Shown here: positions 22,775 through 34,865 of the stretch, piece after piece
How positions within the stretch are numbered: position 1 is the first letter of the stretch
Layout of the letters: the number at the start of each line of letters is the position of its first letter
Origin: Nitrosovibrio sp. Nv4
GTDB lineage: Bacteria; Pseudomonadota; Gammaproteobacteria; Burkholderiales; Nitrosomonadaceae
Assembly (NCBI RefSeq): GCF_900215485.1
Contig: NZ_OCMZ01000001.1
Span: 558,001 to 622,000, forward strand
Direction: 5' to 3'
DNA length: 64,000 nt
Notes under the pieces: model-generated
Told to the model about the DNA's origin: nothing
The model's input: the letters and a program-made list of their open reading frames with translations, nothing else
Database searches by the model: none
Made by a program: the position numbers and the translations under genes

Positions 22775-23611
22775 ATGAAAGTGAAGGGCTTAGGAAGAGG
22801 ATTGGATGCGCTGTTGGCGGGCGACAGCGAGAGCGGCAAGGTGGCGGAATCACTGCAGAATCTGAAAATATCGCTGCTGCAGCCCGGCAAATATCAGCCC
22901 CGCACCCAAATGGATAAGGAATCCCTGGCGGAACTTGCGGAATCCATCCGAGCCCAGGGAGTAATGCAGCCCGTGCTGGTACGGCCTGTATCTTCCGGGG
23001 GTTATGAAATCATAGCAGGGGAGCGGCGCTGGAGGGCAGCACAACTGGCGGGCCTCTCTGAAGTGCCGGCACTCATCCGCCACGTCCCGGATGAGTCCGC
23101 GCTGGCCATGTCGCTGATCGAGAACATCCAGCGAGAGAATTTGAACCCGTTGGAAGAAGCGATGGGTATTCAACGGCTTATCAAGGAATTCGGCATGACG
23201 CATCAAGCGGCGAGCGAGGCGTTGGGCAGTTCACGCAGCGCGGTTTCCAATCTTTTGCGGCTGCTGAATCTACCGCCTCCTGTGCAGGAATTGCTGATGC
23301 AGGGAAAGATCGACATGGGGCACAGCCGCGCGCTGCTCTCGCTTCCTGCGGCGAAGCAGATAGAAATCGCAAATCTTGTGGCGAACAAACAGCTTTCGGT
23401 ACGTGAGACCGAAAGGCTGGTGCATCGGATAGAGCACCCGGTAGCGCAGCAGCACCCTAAACGCGACCGTGATTTGTTACGGTTACAGGAGAATATTTCC
23501 GCAAAACTGGGTACGCAAGTCGTTATAAATTCGGGAAAAAAAGGCAAGGGGACAATAGTGGTCCATTACAATAGTTTAGAGCAACTGGATGGAATACTGT
23601 CTCTGTGGTAA
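22775..23611 (+). CDS. parB: Chromosome partitioning CTPase ParB
   Basis: Binds parS and spreads as a CTP-dependent clamp. The 278-aa protein has the GERRWRAAQLAG segment and ENIQRENLNPLEEA of the CTP-binding domain, the helix-turn-helix MTHQAASEALGSSRSAVSN, and a C-terminal dimerisation domain. The MKVKGLGRGLDALLAG start is typical. Two parS-like sites are present at 12242 and 19206. Confidence 0.96.
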   Translation: MKVKGLGRGLDALLAGDSESGKVAESLQNLKISLLQPGKYQPRTQMDKESLAELAESIRAQGVMQPVLVRPVSSGGYEIIAGERRWRAAQLAGLSEVPALIRHVPDESALAMSLIENIQRENLNPLEEAMGIQRLIKEFGMTHQAASEALGSSRSAVSNLLRLLNLPPPVQELLMQGKIDMGHSRALLSLPAAKQIEIANLVANKQLSVRETERLVHRIEHPVAQQHPKRDRDLLRLQENISAKLGTQVVINSGKKGKGTIVVHYNSLEQLDGILSLW

Positions 23612-23691
23612 TTCGTAATTTCAGGCTGGCGTTTTGCTCCTGGAAAAGGCAAATTCATGGCCGTTAAGGATCATCAAATACGGCTCATACG

Positions 23692-23719
23692 CCGCAGGAG
23701 AGCTTGTTCTGCGGTTTTT
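23692..23719 (+). terminator. Rho-independent terminator after parB
   Basis: Inverted repeat CCGCAG ... CTGCGG with an 11-nt loop, followed directly by TTTTT. Positioned 80 bp after the parB stop, it should separate parAB transcription from the amo operon. Confidence 0.7.
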
Positions 23720-23829
23720 CAAGGGGAAGTGATTGGCGGAATCTGCAAACTGCTTGACTTGTAGAATCTTCGGGGATAGTCTTTACGGGGTTGTGGGTAT
23801 GTAAAGTACTGGTAGCAACAAAATTGGTG

Positions 23830-23862
23830 GTACCAATATTGTTACTGATAGTACCAATATTG
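23830..23862. promoter_or_regulatory. Paired 12-bp repeats upstream of amoC
   Basis: GTACCAATATTG occurs twice, at 23830-23841 and 23851-23862. Each copy contains the 8-bp palindrome CAATATTG, and the copies are 21 bp apart start to start, two helical turns, so both would face the same side of the DNA. This is the geometry of a dimeric regulator site, but no known regulator can be named. Confidence 0.35.
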
Positions 23863-23945
23863 CAGAAACAACTTGAAACAATTGGAAACAACTCGGCAGC
23901 ACAAAGGAAACAGGAAACTTGGCAGCAACCGCGGTAGCAGGATAG

Positions 23946-27461
<3,516 letters not shown>

Positions 27462-27516
27462 GCAAAAGAGACGCTGCCCGGGTTCGACGAACACCGGGCG
27501 GCTTGTCAAAGGCATG

Positions 27517-27565
27517 ACACCGGTCCGCCACCGTCCCAGACGGAAAGGTGGATCGGTGTTTTTTT
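27517..27565 (+). terminator. Rho-independent terminator after amoB
   Basis: A long stem (ACACCGGTCCGCCACCGTC paired, with G-U pairs, to the complementary stretch ending TCGGTGT) is followed by seven T residues. It lies 55 bp after amoB, so amoCAB can terminate here and amoE/amoD may depend on read-through or a separate promoter. Confidence 0.85.
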
Positions 27566-27634
27566 AACGCAAGTCAAACCGGCACTCATTCCGCCCGCAG
27601 CACCGGGCGCGGACAGGACACAACGTAATACTCA

Positions 27635-28246
27635 GTGAACATCGTGAATAGGCAAGACAAGGACCTGTTCCTGGTCAGGCGACTCAATCAGGCAAGTATT
27701 GCCGCCCTCCTCCTGATAACGGCGCTCTACGCCGGGGCAGTGACGGCACACGGCAAGGAATCGCTGGAAGAAGACAGCTGCGTGCGCCGCATCGGCGAGA
27801 ACATGGTGCATTTCAGCGCCTACCAGCCGCAACATGAGCCGAGCGCCCAATACTGCAGCGAAATCCCCAAGGGAGGCGACACCTACCTGGTGGTCGACCT
27901 CGTCGACGAAGCCCTGCGCGGCATGCCCATCGGCATGCGCGTGGTACGGGGCACCAGTGAAACCGAAGACGAGACCGTGAGCTACCTGCGTCCGAGCTAC
28001 CATCCCGATGGCGTCATCAAGGGCGAGACCAGCCTGGACCAGGGGCTGTATACTGTCATCATTACCGCCGAAGGGCTGCCCCCGCTGCGCTACCAGTATC
28101 CCCTGCGGGTACAGATGATCAACTACGCGAACATCTTTCGCACCGCGGTAGGCCCCCTGATCGGCCTGCTGCTGCTGACCCTGTTGGGATACAAGCTCAT
28201 GAAATCCAAGCGCATGGAGCGCTGGCGCGCCTCGCGCCGCCAGTAG
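27635..28246 (+). CDS. amoE: AmoE (Orf4), periplasmic membrane-anchored amo accessory protein
   Basis: Conserved companion of amoCAB in betaproteobacterial ammonia oxidisers; function not established, probably copper handling or enzyme assembly. The 203-aa product has a signal peptide (hydrophobic core residues 21-36, ending AGAVTAHG), a periplasmic domain with two Cys residues (EDSCVRRIG and QYCSEIP) and a C-terminal membrane helix (about 169-188) with a basic tail. It shares a residue pattern with the next gene, amoD, so the two are paralogues. GTG at 27635 is the best start available and has no strong ribosome-binding site. Confidence 0.88.
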   Translation: MNIVNRQDKDLFLVRRLNQASIAALLLITALYAGAVTAHGKESLEEDSCVRRIGENMVHFSAYQPQHEPSAQYCSEIPKGGDTYLVVDLVDEALRGMPIGMRVVRGTSETEDETVSYLRPSYHPDGVIKGETSLDQGLYTVIITAEGLPPLRYQYPLRVQMINYANIFRTAVGPLIGLLLLTLLGYKLMKSKRMERWRASRRQ

Positions 28247-28272
28247 GCCCGGCTACCCGGGTCAGCCGGGCC
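28246..28272 (+). other. GC-rich hairpin after amoE
   Basis: Perfect 9-bp inverted repeat GGCCCGGCT / AGCCGGGCC with a 9-nt loop starting at the last base of the amoE stop. No T run follows, so it may act as an mRNA-stabilising hairpin rather than a terminator. Confidence 0.4.
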
Positions 28273-28365
28273 AACCCGGGCGGGCGAAAAAAAAGCGCGC
28301 ACAGGCAGCTACCGGATCCGCCTGGCGGATCGACGACTCATCATTTCTTATAGGTGATATTGATA

Positions 28366-28953
28366 ATGTCCTTACAATCTCTCAAACCTGCCCTCATCGG
28401 CCTGATGCTTGCCATCGGCATTCCCTTCTCCGCGCAGGTACAGGCCCATGGCGGCTTATCCCTGGCCGATGACGTATGCAAACTCACGATCGGGCCCTAC
28501 ACCATGCACTTCACCGGCTACCAGCCGGACAGCACCCAGGAAAAGGAATTCTGCGAAGACATCCCGGCCACCGGCCGCACCGTGGTCGCACTCGACTACA
28601 TCGAAGAAGCGCTGCGCCCCCTGCCCACCGAAGTGCGCATCATCCGCGATACCGGCGCAGGGGATCAGGCCGGCAACGAAGCGAACCTGGAGGAAATCAC
28701 CATCCTGCATATCCCGGCCAAGGTCTACCCCAACGGCTCCATCAACTTTGAATACCAGTTTGCCGAGCCGGGCAAGTTCGTGGGGCTGGTGACCGTAACC
28801 GACAAAGAGAAGTATGTTTCGCGCTTTCCCTTCTCGGTAGGCGAACCCAAAGGCACCTCGCCCTACCTGCTGGTCGCCCTGGCCGCGATCGTGGTGGGCG
28901 CCCTGGTATTCTTCCTGCGCGGGCGCAAATCCGAGAAAGTGGGCGCGACCTGA
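28366..28953 (+). CDS. amoD: AmoD (Orf5), periplasmic membrane-anchored amo accessory protein
   Basis: Conserved gene downstream of amoCAB and related to pmoD of methane oxidisers; thought to act in copper binding or in assembly of the monooxygenase. The 195-aa product has a signal peptide ending near AQVQAHGG, a soluble domain with Cys in DDVCKLTIG and EFCEDIP, and a C-terminal membrane helix (LLVALAAIVVGALVFFL). ATG at 28366 with AGGTGA upstream is preferred to GTG at 28354. It parallels amoE position by position through the HFxxYQP and EALRxxP motifs. Confidence 0.9.
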   Translation: MSLQSLKPALIGLMLAIGIPFSAQVQAHGGLSLADDVCKLTIGPYTMHFTGYQPDSTQEKEFCEDIPATGRTVVALDYIEEALRPLPTEVRIIRDTGAGDQAGNEANLEEITILHIPAKVYPNGSINFEYQFAEPGKFVGLVTVTDKEKYVSRFPFSVGEPKGTSPYLLVALAAIVVGALVFFLRGRKSEKVGAT

Positions 28954-29100
28954 ACGCCACCTGAAGTCATCCCGGCCGGCGGTGGCTGCCGCCGGGGCGA
29001 TGCCTGAACCATACGGCAGCAATAGAGTCCAATGAAATAACCTGTGCCGGCCGGGAATAACGCTCCCTGCGGCGGCGCAGTCATGAAAAAGGAGAATAAA

Positions 29101-29511
29101 ATGCAAGCATCGATGGTTTCCGCCGCAAAGCGGGTCATGGCGGGCAGTATCCTGATCATGGCGGCTGCGGCCGGCCTGCACAGCACCCCCGCGCTCGCGC
29201 ACGCCATGCTGGTGAAGGCGGAACCGGCGCGCCGGGCGCAACTCACCCAGACGCCTGCGCAAGTGCGGCTGTGGTTCAACGAAGAAGTCGAGAAGGACTA
29301 TGCTTCGCTGGCCGTACTCGATCCGGCCAAGGCGCCGGTTACCGAAGCCAAGCCCCATATTGCAACTGACGACCCCAAGGCCATCGTGCTGTCCTTGCCG
29401 GAACTGGAACCTGGCAAGTACACGGTCAAATTCCGGGTGCTGTCGGTGGACGGCCACGTGGTTGACTCGTCCTACGACTTCACGGTAAAGAGCAAAGCAG
29501 CGGCAAAATGA
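29101..29511 (+). CDS. copC: CopC-type periplasmic copper-binding protein
   Basis: Small cupredoxin-fold copper carrier. The 136-aa product has a signal peptide ending ALAHA so the mature protein begins with His, the N-terminal Cu(II) ligand of CopC, followed by AEPARRAQL. The C-terminal motif VDGHVVDSSYDF supplies further His/Asp ligands. AAAGGAG precedes ATG 29101. The stop overlaps the copD start, so the pair is translationally coupled, and the position after amoD suggests delivery of copper to the monooxygenase. Confidence 0.93.
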   Translation: MQASMVSAAKRVMAGSILIMAAAAGLHSTPALAHAMLVKAEPARRAQLTQTPAQVRLWFNEEVEKDYASLAVLDPAKAPVTEAKPHIATDDPKAIVLSLPELEPGKYTVKFRVLSVDGHVVDSSYDFTVKSKAAAK

Positions 29512-31628
29512 TCGAGGTCATCGCGACGCTCCTGCGCTGGTTACAGCTTGCGTCCAACATGATCCTGGTCGGCGGTTGCGTGTTCCTGGCGATTGCCGGC
29601 TCCATCCACTCCCCCTGGGTGACCCGTCTGGAGCGGGCGCTGCCCTGGCTTGCACTGATCCTCCTCACCGGCTTGCTGGGCATACTCGCCACCACCACCG
29701 CGCAGGCCACGGGCGTGGACGAGAACGCCTGGCGGCCGCAGGCCTGGCTTGCCCTCATGCAGAATACCCGCATGGGGCAGATATGGGTGGGACGCGCCGC
29801 CTGCGCCGTCCTGGTCGCAGCCATTGCCCTCTATATCCGCTTCTCCGCCCCGGCGCGCTGGCAATATGTATTGTGCGCCACCGTAGCCGCCATGACCTTG
29901 ACCGTCGGTTCGCTCGCGAGTCACGCCGCGGCTGAAGACCTGTCGGTGATATCGATCCTGCCCTACGCCCTGCATATCATCATGGCCAGCGTCTGGTTTG
30001 GCGCATTGCCGGCCTTCCTGGTGGTATGTTTTGCCTGCACCGAAGAAGAGCCTGCCCCCCAGTCCCACGGCCAAGGCCAGACCCCGGGACGCCCCCACCG
30101 CCACAGCGAAGCCCTCGAGCGCATCCATGCCGTGTTCCAGTCCCGCCAGGACGCGATCCAGGCCGACACCCTGGCCTTGAAGCGCTTCTCCGCCATGGCC
30201 CTGCCGGTCATGCTGATGGTGGTGGCCACCGGCCTCATCATTACCTACCGCATGGTCGACAGCAGCTATGGGGCGCTCGTGTCCACCAACTACGGCTGGC
30301 TGCTCGACGCCAAGATCGGCCTGCTTGCGGTGGTGCTCGTCATCGCCTCGCGCGCGCGTTCCACCTGGCTGCCGCTCTTCGCCCAGCGCGATTCCAGCCT
30401 GGCCATGGCGGGCGGGCGGCGGTTGCGCAAATGGGTCAGCTTCGAATTCGTGCTGGCGCTGGGCATCGTGCTCCTGGCCACGGTGGTGGCCAATACCGTC
30501 CCGGCCAAGCACGCCATCATCCAGAACTGGCCCTATCCCTTCCGTTTCTCGCTGGCCGCCACCTGGGGCGATCCCACCGTGATGACGCGCGTCTGGAGCG
30601 GTCTTGCGCTGCTGTTCATCGCCATCGGCGCCACCGCCTACGGGCGCATCAAGCACTGGGACAAAAAGCGGCGCATCGGCCTGCCGGTGCTGCTTGCGCT
30701 GGTGGCCGTGGGCGTAGGCCTGCCGCCGCTGGCGGTGGACGCCTATCCCGAGACCTACCGCAAGACGCCGGTGCCGTTTGACACCATTTCCATTGCCAAC
30801 GGCTCGGCCCACTTCGCCGAGAACTGCGTGGCCTGTCACGGCCTGCAGGGCAAGGGCGATGGCGTCATGGCCAAGAGCTTTGCCAAGCCGCCGGTGGACA
30901 TGCTCACTGAACCGCATACCGCCAAGCATACTGCGGGCGACTTCTTCCACTGGCTGACCTTCGGCATTGCCGACACCGGCATGCCCTCATTTGGCGACAA
31001 GCTCTCGGAAGAGGACCGCTGGGATGTGGTCAACTTCCTGCATGCCATGTCCCGCGGCTACCAGGCGCGCCTGATGAGTCCCACCGTCAAACCCGAACAG
31101 CCCCAGCCCTCCATGGGCCCGCCCAACTTCTCCTATGCCGCGCAGGATGGCTCAAGCGGCACCCTGAAGGACTTCCGCGGGCAGAAGAATGTGCTGCTGG
31201 TGCTGTTCTCGTGGCCGCAGTCGCGCGAACGGCTGCAGCAGCTGGAGCAGCTGCATGCGCAGCTGAAGGCGGCCAATACGGTATTGCTGGCTGTGCCGGA
31301 GGATGACCCCAGTGCAGAGGAATTGGCGCAGATCACGGCACAAGTGCCTTTCCCGGTGGTGACCCAGGGGGCCGATGAGATCGTGCAGAGCTACAAGCTG
31401 TTCCGCCGCACCCTGGGCAAGCCCGATCTGCTGGGGGCGGGAACCCTGCCCCCGCACATGGAATTCCTGGTGGACCGCTTCGGCTATCTGCGCGCCCGCT
31501 GGATCCCGGAGGCTGACGGCGGCGGCGACGGGTCAGGCTGGGCCAATACCGAGATGCTGATCCGGCAGATCGCCCAACTCAACCGGGAAGAGGAAATCCT
31601 CCCGCCGCCAGGCGATCATGTGCATTGA
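29508..31628 (+). CDS. copD: CopD-cytochrome c-thioredoxin-like fusion protein
   Basis: 706-residue fusion. Residues 1 to about 415 are a CopD-type membrane domain with eight or more hydrophobic segments, matching copper-import proteins. Residues about 425-525 are a class I cytochrome c domain: heme motif C440-V-A-C443-H444 (NCVACHGLQGKGDG) and a likely Met ligand in TGMPSFGDKL. Residues about 540-706 look like a thioredoxin/redoxin fold (PPNFSYAAQDG, NVLLVLFSWPQSRERL, EFLVDRFGYLRARW), but the CxxC active site is replaced by WPQS, so it is unlikely to be a disulfide enzyme. Coupled to copC by ATGA overlap. The parts suggest copper transport linked to a redox step. Confidence 0.88.
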   Translation: MIEVIATLLRWLQLASNMILVGGCVFLAIAGSIHSPWVTRLERALPWLALILLTGLLGILATTTAQATGVDENAWRPQAWLALMQNTRMGQIWVGRAACAVLVAAIALYIRFSAPARWQYVLCATVAAMTLTVGSLASHAAAEDLSVISILPYALHIIMASVWFGALPAFLVVCFACTEEEPAPQSHGQGQTPGRPHRHSEALERIHAVFQSRQDAIQADTLALKRFSAMALPVMLMVVATGLIITYRMVDSSYGALVSTNYGWLLDAKIGLLAVVLVIASRARSTWLPLFAQRDSSLAMAGGRRLRKWVSFEFVLALGIVLLATVVANTVPAKHAIIQNWPYPFRFSLAATWGDPTVMTRVWSGLALLFIAIGATAYGRIKHWDKKRRIGLPVLLALVAVGVGLPPLAVDAYPETYRKTPVPFDTISIANGSAHFAENCVACHGLQGKGDGVMAKSFAKPPVDMLTEPHTAKHTAGDFFHWLTFGIADTGMPSFGDKLSEEDRWDVVNFLHAMSRGYQARLMSPTVKPEQPQPSMGPPNFSYAAQDGSSGTLKDFRGQKNVLLVLFSWPQSRERLQQLEQLHAQLKAANTVLLAVPEDDPSAEELAQITAQVPFPVVTQGADEIVQSYKLFRRTLGKPDLLGAGTLPPHMEFLVDRFGYLRARWIPEADGGGDGSGWANTEMLIRQIAQLNREEEILPPPGDHVH

Positions 31629-31741
31629 ACCCGGGTAACAAGGTAGAAGAAGCAAGAGCAAGAGCGGCAAACCGATATGAGTCGCGGTTCACGCGCTCAA
31701 TTACAAAAAGTTTTCAAGTAGTTCTTACAGGAGAGATAGAA

Positions 31742-32287
31742 ATGATTAAATCGATGGCCATGGTCTTGGTTAGCGCTTCGCTGGTCGCCTCAATGCCCGC
31801 CTCGGCGCATACCGAAGAATATTTCGACTCTCACGCCGCCCCGCATGGAGGGCAGATGCGCATGGCCGGACCTTATCATCTGGAGCTTATTGCAAAAGAA
31901 AAGGAAATCGAGCTCTATGTGACGGACCACGGGGATACCAAGATCAGCACTGAGGGTGGCATCGGTAAGGCAACCATACAGGCCGGCAAGGCCAAGCCTA
32001 AAACCACGGTCCAACTTGAGCCCACTGGGGACAATATATTCAAGGGGACTGGAGATTTCACGCTCACTCCGGATACGGTAATCGTCGTATTTATCAAATT
32101 GCCTGAACAGGAAGCACAGTCGACCCGCTTTACTCCGCTCAAGCCGAAGGCAAAGGATGGAAAAAAGCCTCAGGACGGTAAAAAACCGGGGGAAGATCAC
32201 AGCGGACACAGCCACCACATGCACCAGGATGATAAAAAGCCGGCAGAGGATCACAGTGGGCACAATAACCATCACATGCACCACTGA
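31742..32287 (+). CDS. Secreted His-rich metal-binding protein
   Basis: 181-residue protein with a signal peptide ending SMPASAHTEE. The middle domain (HAAPHGGQMRMAGPYHLELI and following beta-rich sequence) resembles small periplasmic proteins found near copper efflux genes; I cannot name its family with certainty. The C-terminal 45 residues are Lys- and His-rich with a near-repeated KKPxEDHSGH unit and end HHMHH, a likely metal-chelating tail. ATG at 31742 has AGGAG upstream. It lies 113 bp after copD in the same direction, so a copper-buffering role is inferred from composition and context. Confidence 0.85.
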   Translation: MIKSMAMVLVSASLVASMPASAHTEEYFDSHAAPHGGQMRMAGPYHLELIAKEKEIELYVTDHGDTKISTEGGIGKATIQAGKAKPKTTVQLEPTGDNIFKGTGDFTLTPDTVIVVFIKLPEQEAQSTRFTPLKPKAKDGKKPQDGKKPGEDHSGHSHHMHQDDKKPAEDHSGHNNHHMHH

Positions 32288-32347
32288 GGTAAGCTGAAAG
32301 CATAATTAAAAGTAGCCGGAATAGAGCGCATCTACAAGGATACGAAA

Positions 32348-32381
32348 GGCTAGATCCGGGAACGTATACTCGGGTCTAGCC
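32348..32381. terminator. Bidirectional terminator hairpin
   Basis: GGCTAGATCCG pairs with CGGGTCTAGCC around a 12-nt loop, flanked by AAA on one side and TTCC on the other. It lies between the convergent His-rich protein and MFS genes and contains the MFS stop codon. Confidence 0.55.
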
Positions 32382-33704
32382 TTCCGCTGTTGCGCTACTT
32401 CCTCCGGCACGCAGCGCAGCTTGCCGGCCTCTTGGGACATCTATACCTATCAAAATCACCAGGCCGACAATAAAATAACTGCCGGTGATCAGCATGGCGA
32501 GCCGGTGGTCGCCCCGCGAAATCCAGCTTACAAGCCCGTATGTCACGGGGCCTAATATCGATGATAAATTAACTGCCAGCCCCCATAGCCCAAAAAATTC
32601 AGCGCGCCTGGCGTCAGGACTGAAATAGCCTATCAACGCCCGCCCAGCTGACTGAGAAGCCCCAAGACACAGGCCGGCGAAGTTCGCAGCCAGCCAGAAC
32701 ATCGCCCGGTCTTCGGCCATCCAGGCCAGCAACACCATCACAATCCAGCCCACAAGGGTCAGCGCTATTGTTGGAATATGGCCGATCCTGTCCTGTACAC
32801 TGCCGAACCCGAACGCACCCACTGAGGCGGTAACATTGACCACCAGAACCAGAAACATGGTGTCTCCGGTGTCAAACCCCATTACCTGTTGAGCGTATAT
32901 TGCCGCCAACGTTATGACCGTCTGAATACCTGCCTGGTAAAACACGATGCAGGCAAGAAACCGTACCAGGTCTCGATAATCGCGTACATGATTGACTGTA
33001 TCGCCAATCCGCGCAAACGCCTCACGCACTACCGTCCTTCCGGAAAGATGCGGCTGTGGCAGTGCACGCTCCTTCAAGAAAAGAAAGGTAGGGATACACG
33101 ATAGCGCAAACATACAAGCGGTTATCAGCATCGTTATGGGTACAAACTCTTCAGCTGGTTTCCCCTGCCCCTGCGCCCATGTCACATACCCTAGAGATAA
33201 CCCAAGGCTGACCAGCCCGCCTATATAGCCGAAGCTCCAGCCCCAGCCCGATACTTTCCCTAGCGCTCTTCCCTGCGCCAGTTCCGGTAAAAACGCGGAA
33301 ATCAGGTTCCCGCCGCAAGTGAAAAAGAAATTGGAAAGAATGATTAGTACGACCGCCAGCCATAAATCACCCGAACCGACAAAGTAAAGCAATGCGGTAA
33401 AAAGGATGCAGCCTACCGTACTCAGGAATAGCAGGCGTTTTTTCGCAGCGTATGCATCGGCATAAGCCCCAAGCACGGGCGCGGTCAGAATAATAAGTGC
33501 ATAGGAAACCGCCAGCGCCGCCGTCCATGCAAATGTCCCCCACGCCTCATTCCTGGTTACCACCGCAACGAAATATGCGTTAAAAATCGCAGTGATTACG
33601 ACCGTGGTATAGCCGGAATTGGCGAAATCGTACATCGCCCAGGACCAAACTTCCCGCCGGCTTACGCCCGAAGCAAGGTATTGAGGCTTATCTTCCATAC
33701 GCAT
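32376..33704 (-). CDS. MFS transporter, UMF1/Atg22-like
   Basis: 442-residue inner-membrane protein with about twelve membrane segments. The N-terminal SWAMYDFANSGYTTVVITAIF and the GWGWSFGYIGGLVSLGLSLG segment are typical of the UMF1 family of the major facilitator superfamily, related to vacuolar Atg22 exporters. Substrate is unknown. Met codons at 33704 and 33698 are both possible starts. Convergent with the amo/cop cluster. Confidence 0.88.
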   Translation of the reverse strand: MRMEDKPQYLASGVSRREVWSWAMYDFANSGYTTVVITAIFNAYFVAVVTRNEAWGTFAWTAALAVSYALIILTAPVLGAYADAYAAKKRLLFLSTVGCILFTALLYFVGSGDLWLAVVLIILSNFFFTCGGNLISAFLPELAQGRALGKVSGWGWSFGYIGGLVSLGLSLGYVTWAQGQGKPAEEFVPITMLITACMFALSCIPTFLFLKERALPQPHLSGRTVVREAFARIGDTVNHVRDYRDLVRFLACIVFYQAGIQTVITLAAIYAQQVMGFDTGDTMFLVLVVNVTASVGAFGFGSVQDRIGHIPTIALTLVGWIVMVLLAWMAEDRAMFWLAANFAGLCLGASQSAGRALIGYFSPDARRAEFFGLWGLAVNLSSILGPVTYGLVSWISRGDHRLAMLITGSYFIVGLVILIGIDVPRGRQAALRAGGSSATAEG

Positions 33705-34073
33705 AAGATAGAGAGTGAAGCGGAGTACTTATGGGAATACGCGCCTAACATGCGCCTTTAAAAGAGTGAGCGCACACTTTAATCGATGACATCTAAAGGT
33801 TGTATTTCAGTCGAATAGAAAGCGATCAACAGGACAAAAAGATGCATTGTGCAGTACGACGGCATTCCTGCGCGCCTTATGGAGATAGGGTTATTACTAC
33901 CTGCTGCATCCGATACGTCACTCGCAAAAGGAACTTCGATCCGTAGATTACCAGTCAACAGTTTCACACATTTTCATCCTATATATATCGATTTATGCGC
34001 ATAGAAATGATGTGATTGCGGCATGAAAGGTATCTGGCAGCGCCGCTATACAAGAAGAACCCAAAGAAATAAA
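33705..34073. other. Intergenic, no supported gene
   Basis: About 370 bp between the MFS gene and the small protein gene. A 62-codon frame on the minus strand (33779-33967) has no ribosome-binding site and no recognisable sequence, so it is not called. The segment is A/T-richer than the genes around it. Confidence 0.5.
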
Positions 34074-34355
34074 TCAATGCCTTGTCTGATTCAAGGCGTC
34101 ACCGCTAACGTTTACCAGCACCCCTATCAGGTTAAGCATGCCTTCCATCAGCAAGTTTAAATGCTCCTCGCTTCGCTCGAACGAACGTAATAACGCCAGG
34201 GTTTGATCCACGGGGATCTCGCCCTGCTTTATCTGATGGTGTGCGAGGTTCAATGCGAGCAAACGCGCACACTCGGCCAATTGATCTTTTGTTACCTTAT
34301 TTATCAGAATATCTGTAAGTTCGTACGCTTGATCGAATGTTAACCGATCCGTCAT
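34074..34355 (-). CDS. Small helical protein of unknown function
   Basis: 93-residue acidic, Leu-rich protein (MTDRLTFDQAYELTDILINK ... LLMEGMLNLIGVLVNVSGDA) predicted to be mostly helical with no signal peptide or membrane helix. I do not recognise its family. Clean codon use and a weak AGGCG site before ATG 34355 favour a real gene. It stands alone between the MFS transporter and the accessory region. Confidence 0.6.
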   Translation of the reverse strand: MTDRLTFDQAYELTDILINKVTKDQLAECARLLALNLAHHQIKQGEIPVDQTLALLRSFERSEEHLNLLMEGMLNLIGVLVNVSGDALNQTRH

Positions 34356-34865
34356 GATAATCGCCTGTTATGAGGTTCTTTAGTTGTTGATCTTGCAATC
34401 CATTGGATAACCTCAGCCACACGTGCTTCCGGCGCGTAAGCCTTGGAGCAGTATATATTTATGATCGAGTTAAGCGACATGCAAAGCCAGTCCAGCAGCA
34501 GGCAAAATTACCCTGTTAGCATGTTAACCGCATTATGAGGTTTTACCATTGGACTTAAGTACATATACGGGTGAAGCTCTACCTCAATCCCTGGAAGACA
34601 CTCAACCCTAGATCGACGTGTACATGCATTGTGCATGCGTGAAGGTCCCAATATTCCTGAACTGGTACTCCGCAACGCCACAGCAACCCCGGTTTCACGT
34701 CGTAGCAGGCTAGTAGCGAGCTTCTATACCCATAAACTAATGTACCAAAGGGTGCCTTCGCAATGATAGGGAGATTGTTGCTGCAAGATCACTAAGGAGT
34801 CTTAGCCCCAATCCTCGTAATACAGGCGAGCGCTATCTGCCTCTGATAACGTCCGGCGTGGCGCG
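34356..34865. other. Intergenic, left edge of accessory region
   Basis: About 510 bp with no supported gene. It contains a small perfect palindrome (CATGCA-TTG-TGCATG, 34623-34637) and, at 34721-34742, an imperfect copy of a sequence found again at 40430-40452 (shared core TACCCATAAACT). Confidence 0.5.

Noticed and set aside
33779-33967. 62-codon minus-strand frame
   Set aside because: No ribosome-binding site, no motif, and odd composition; treated as intergenic.
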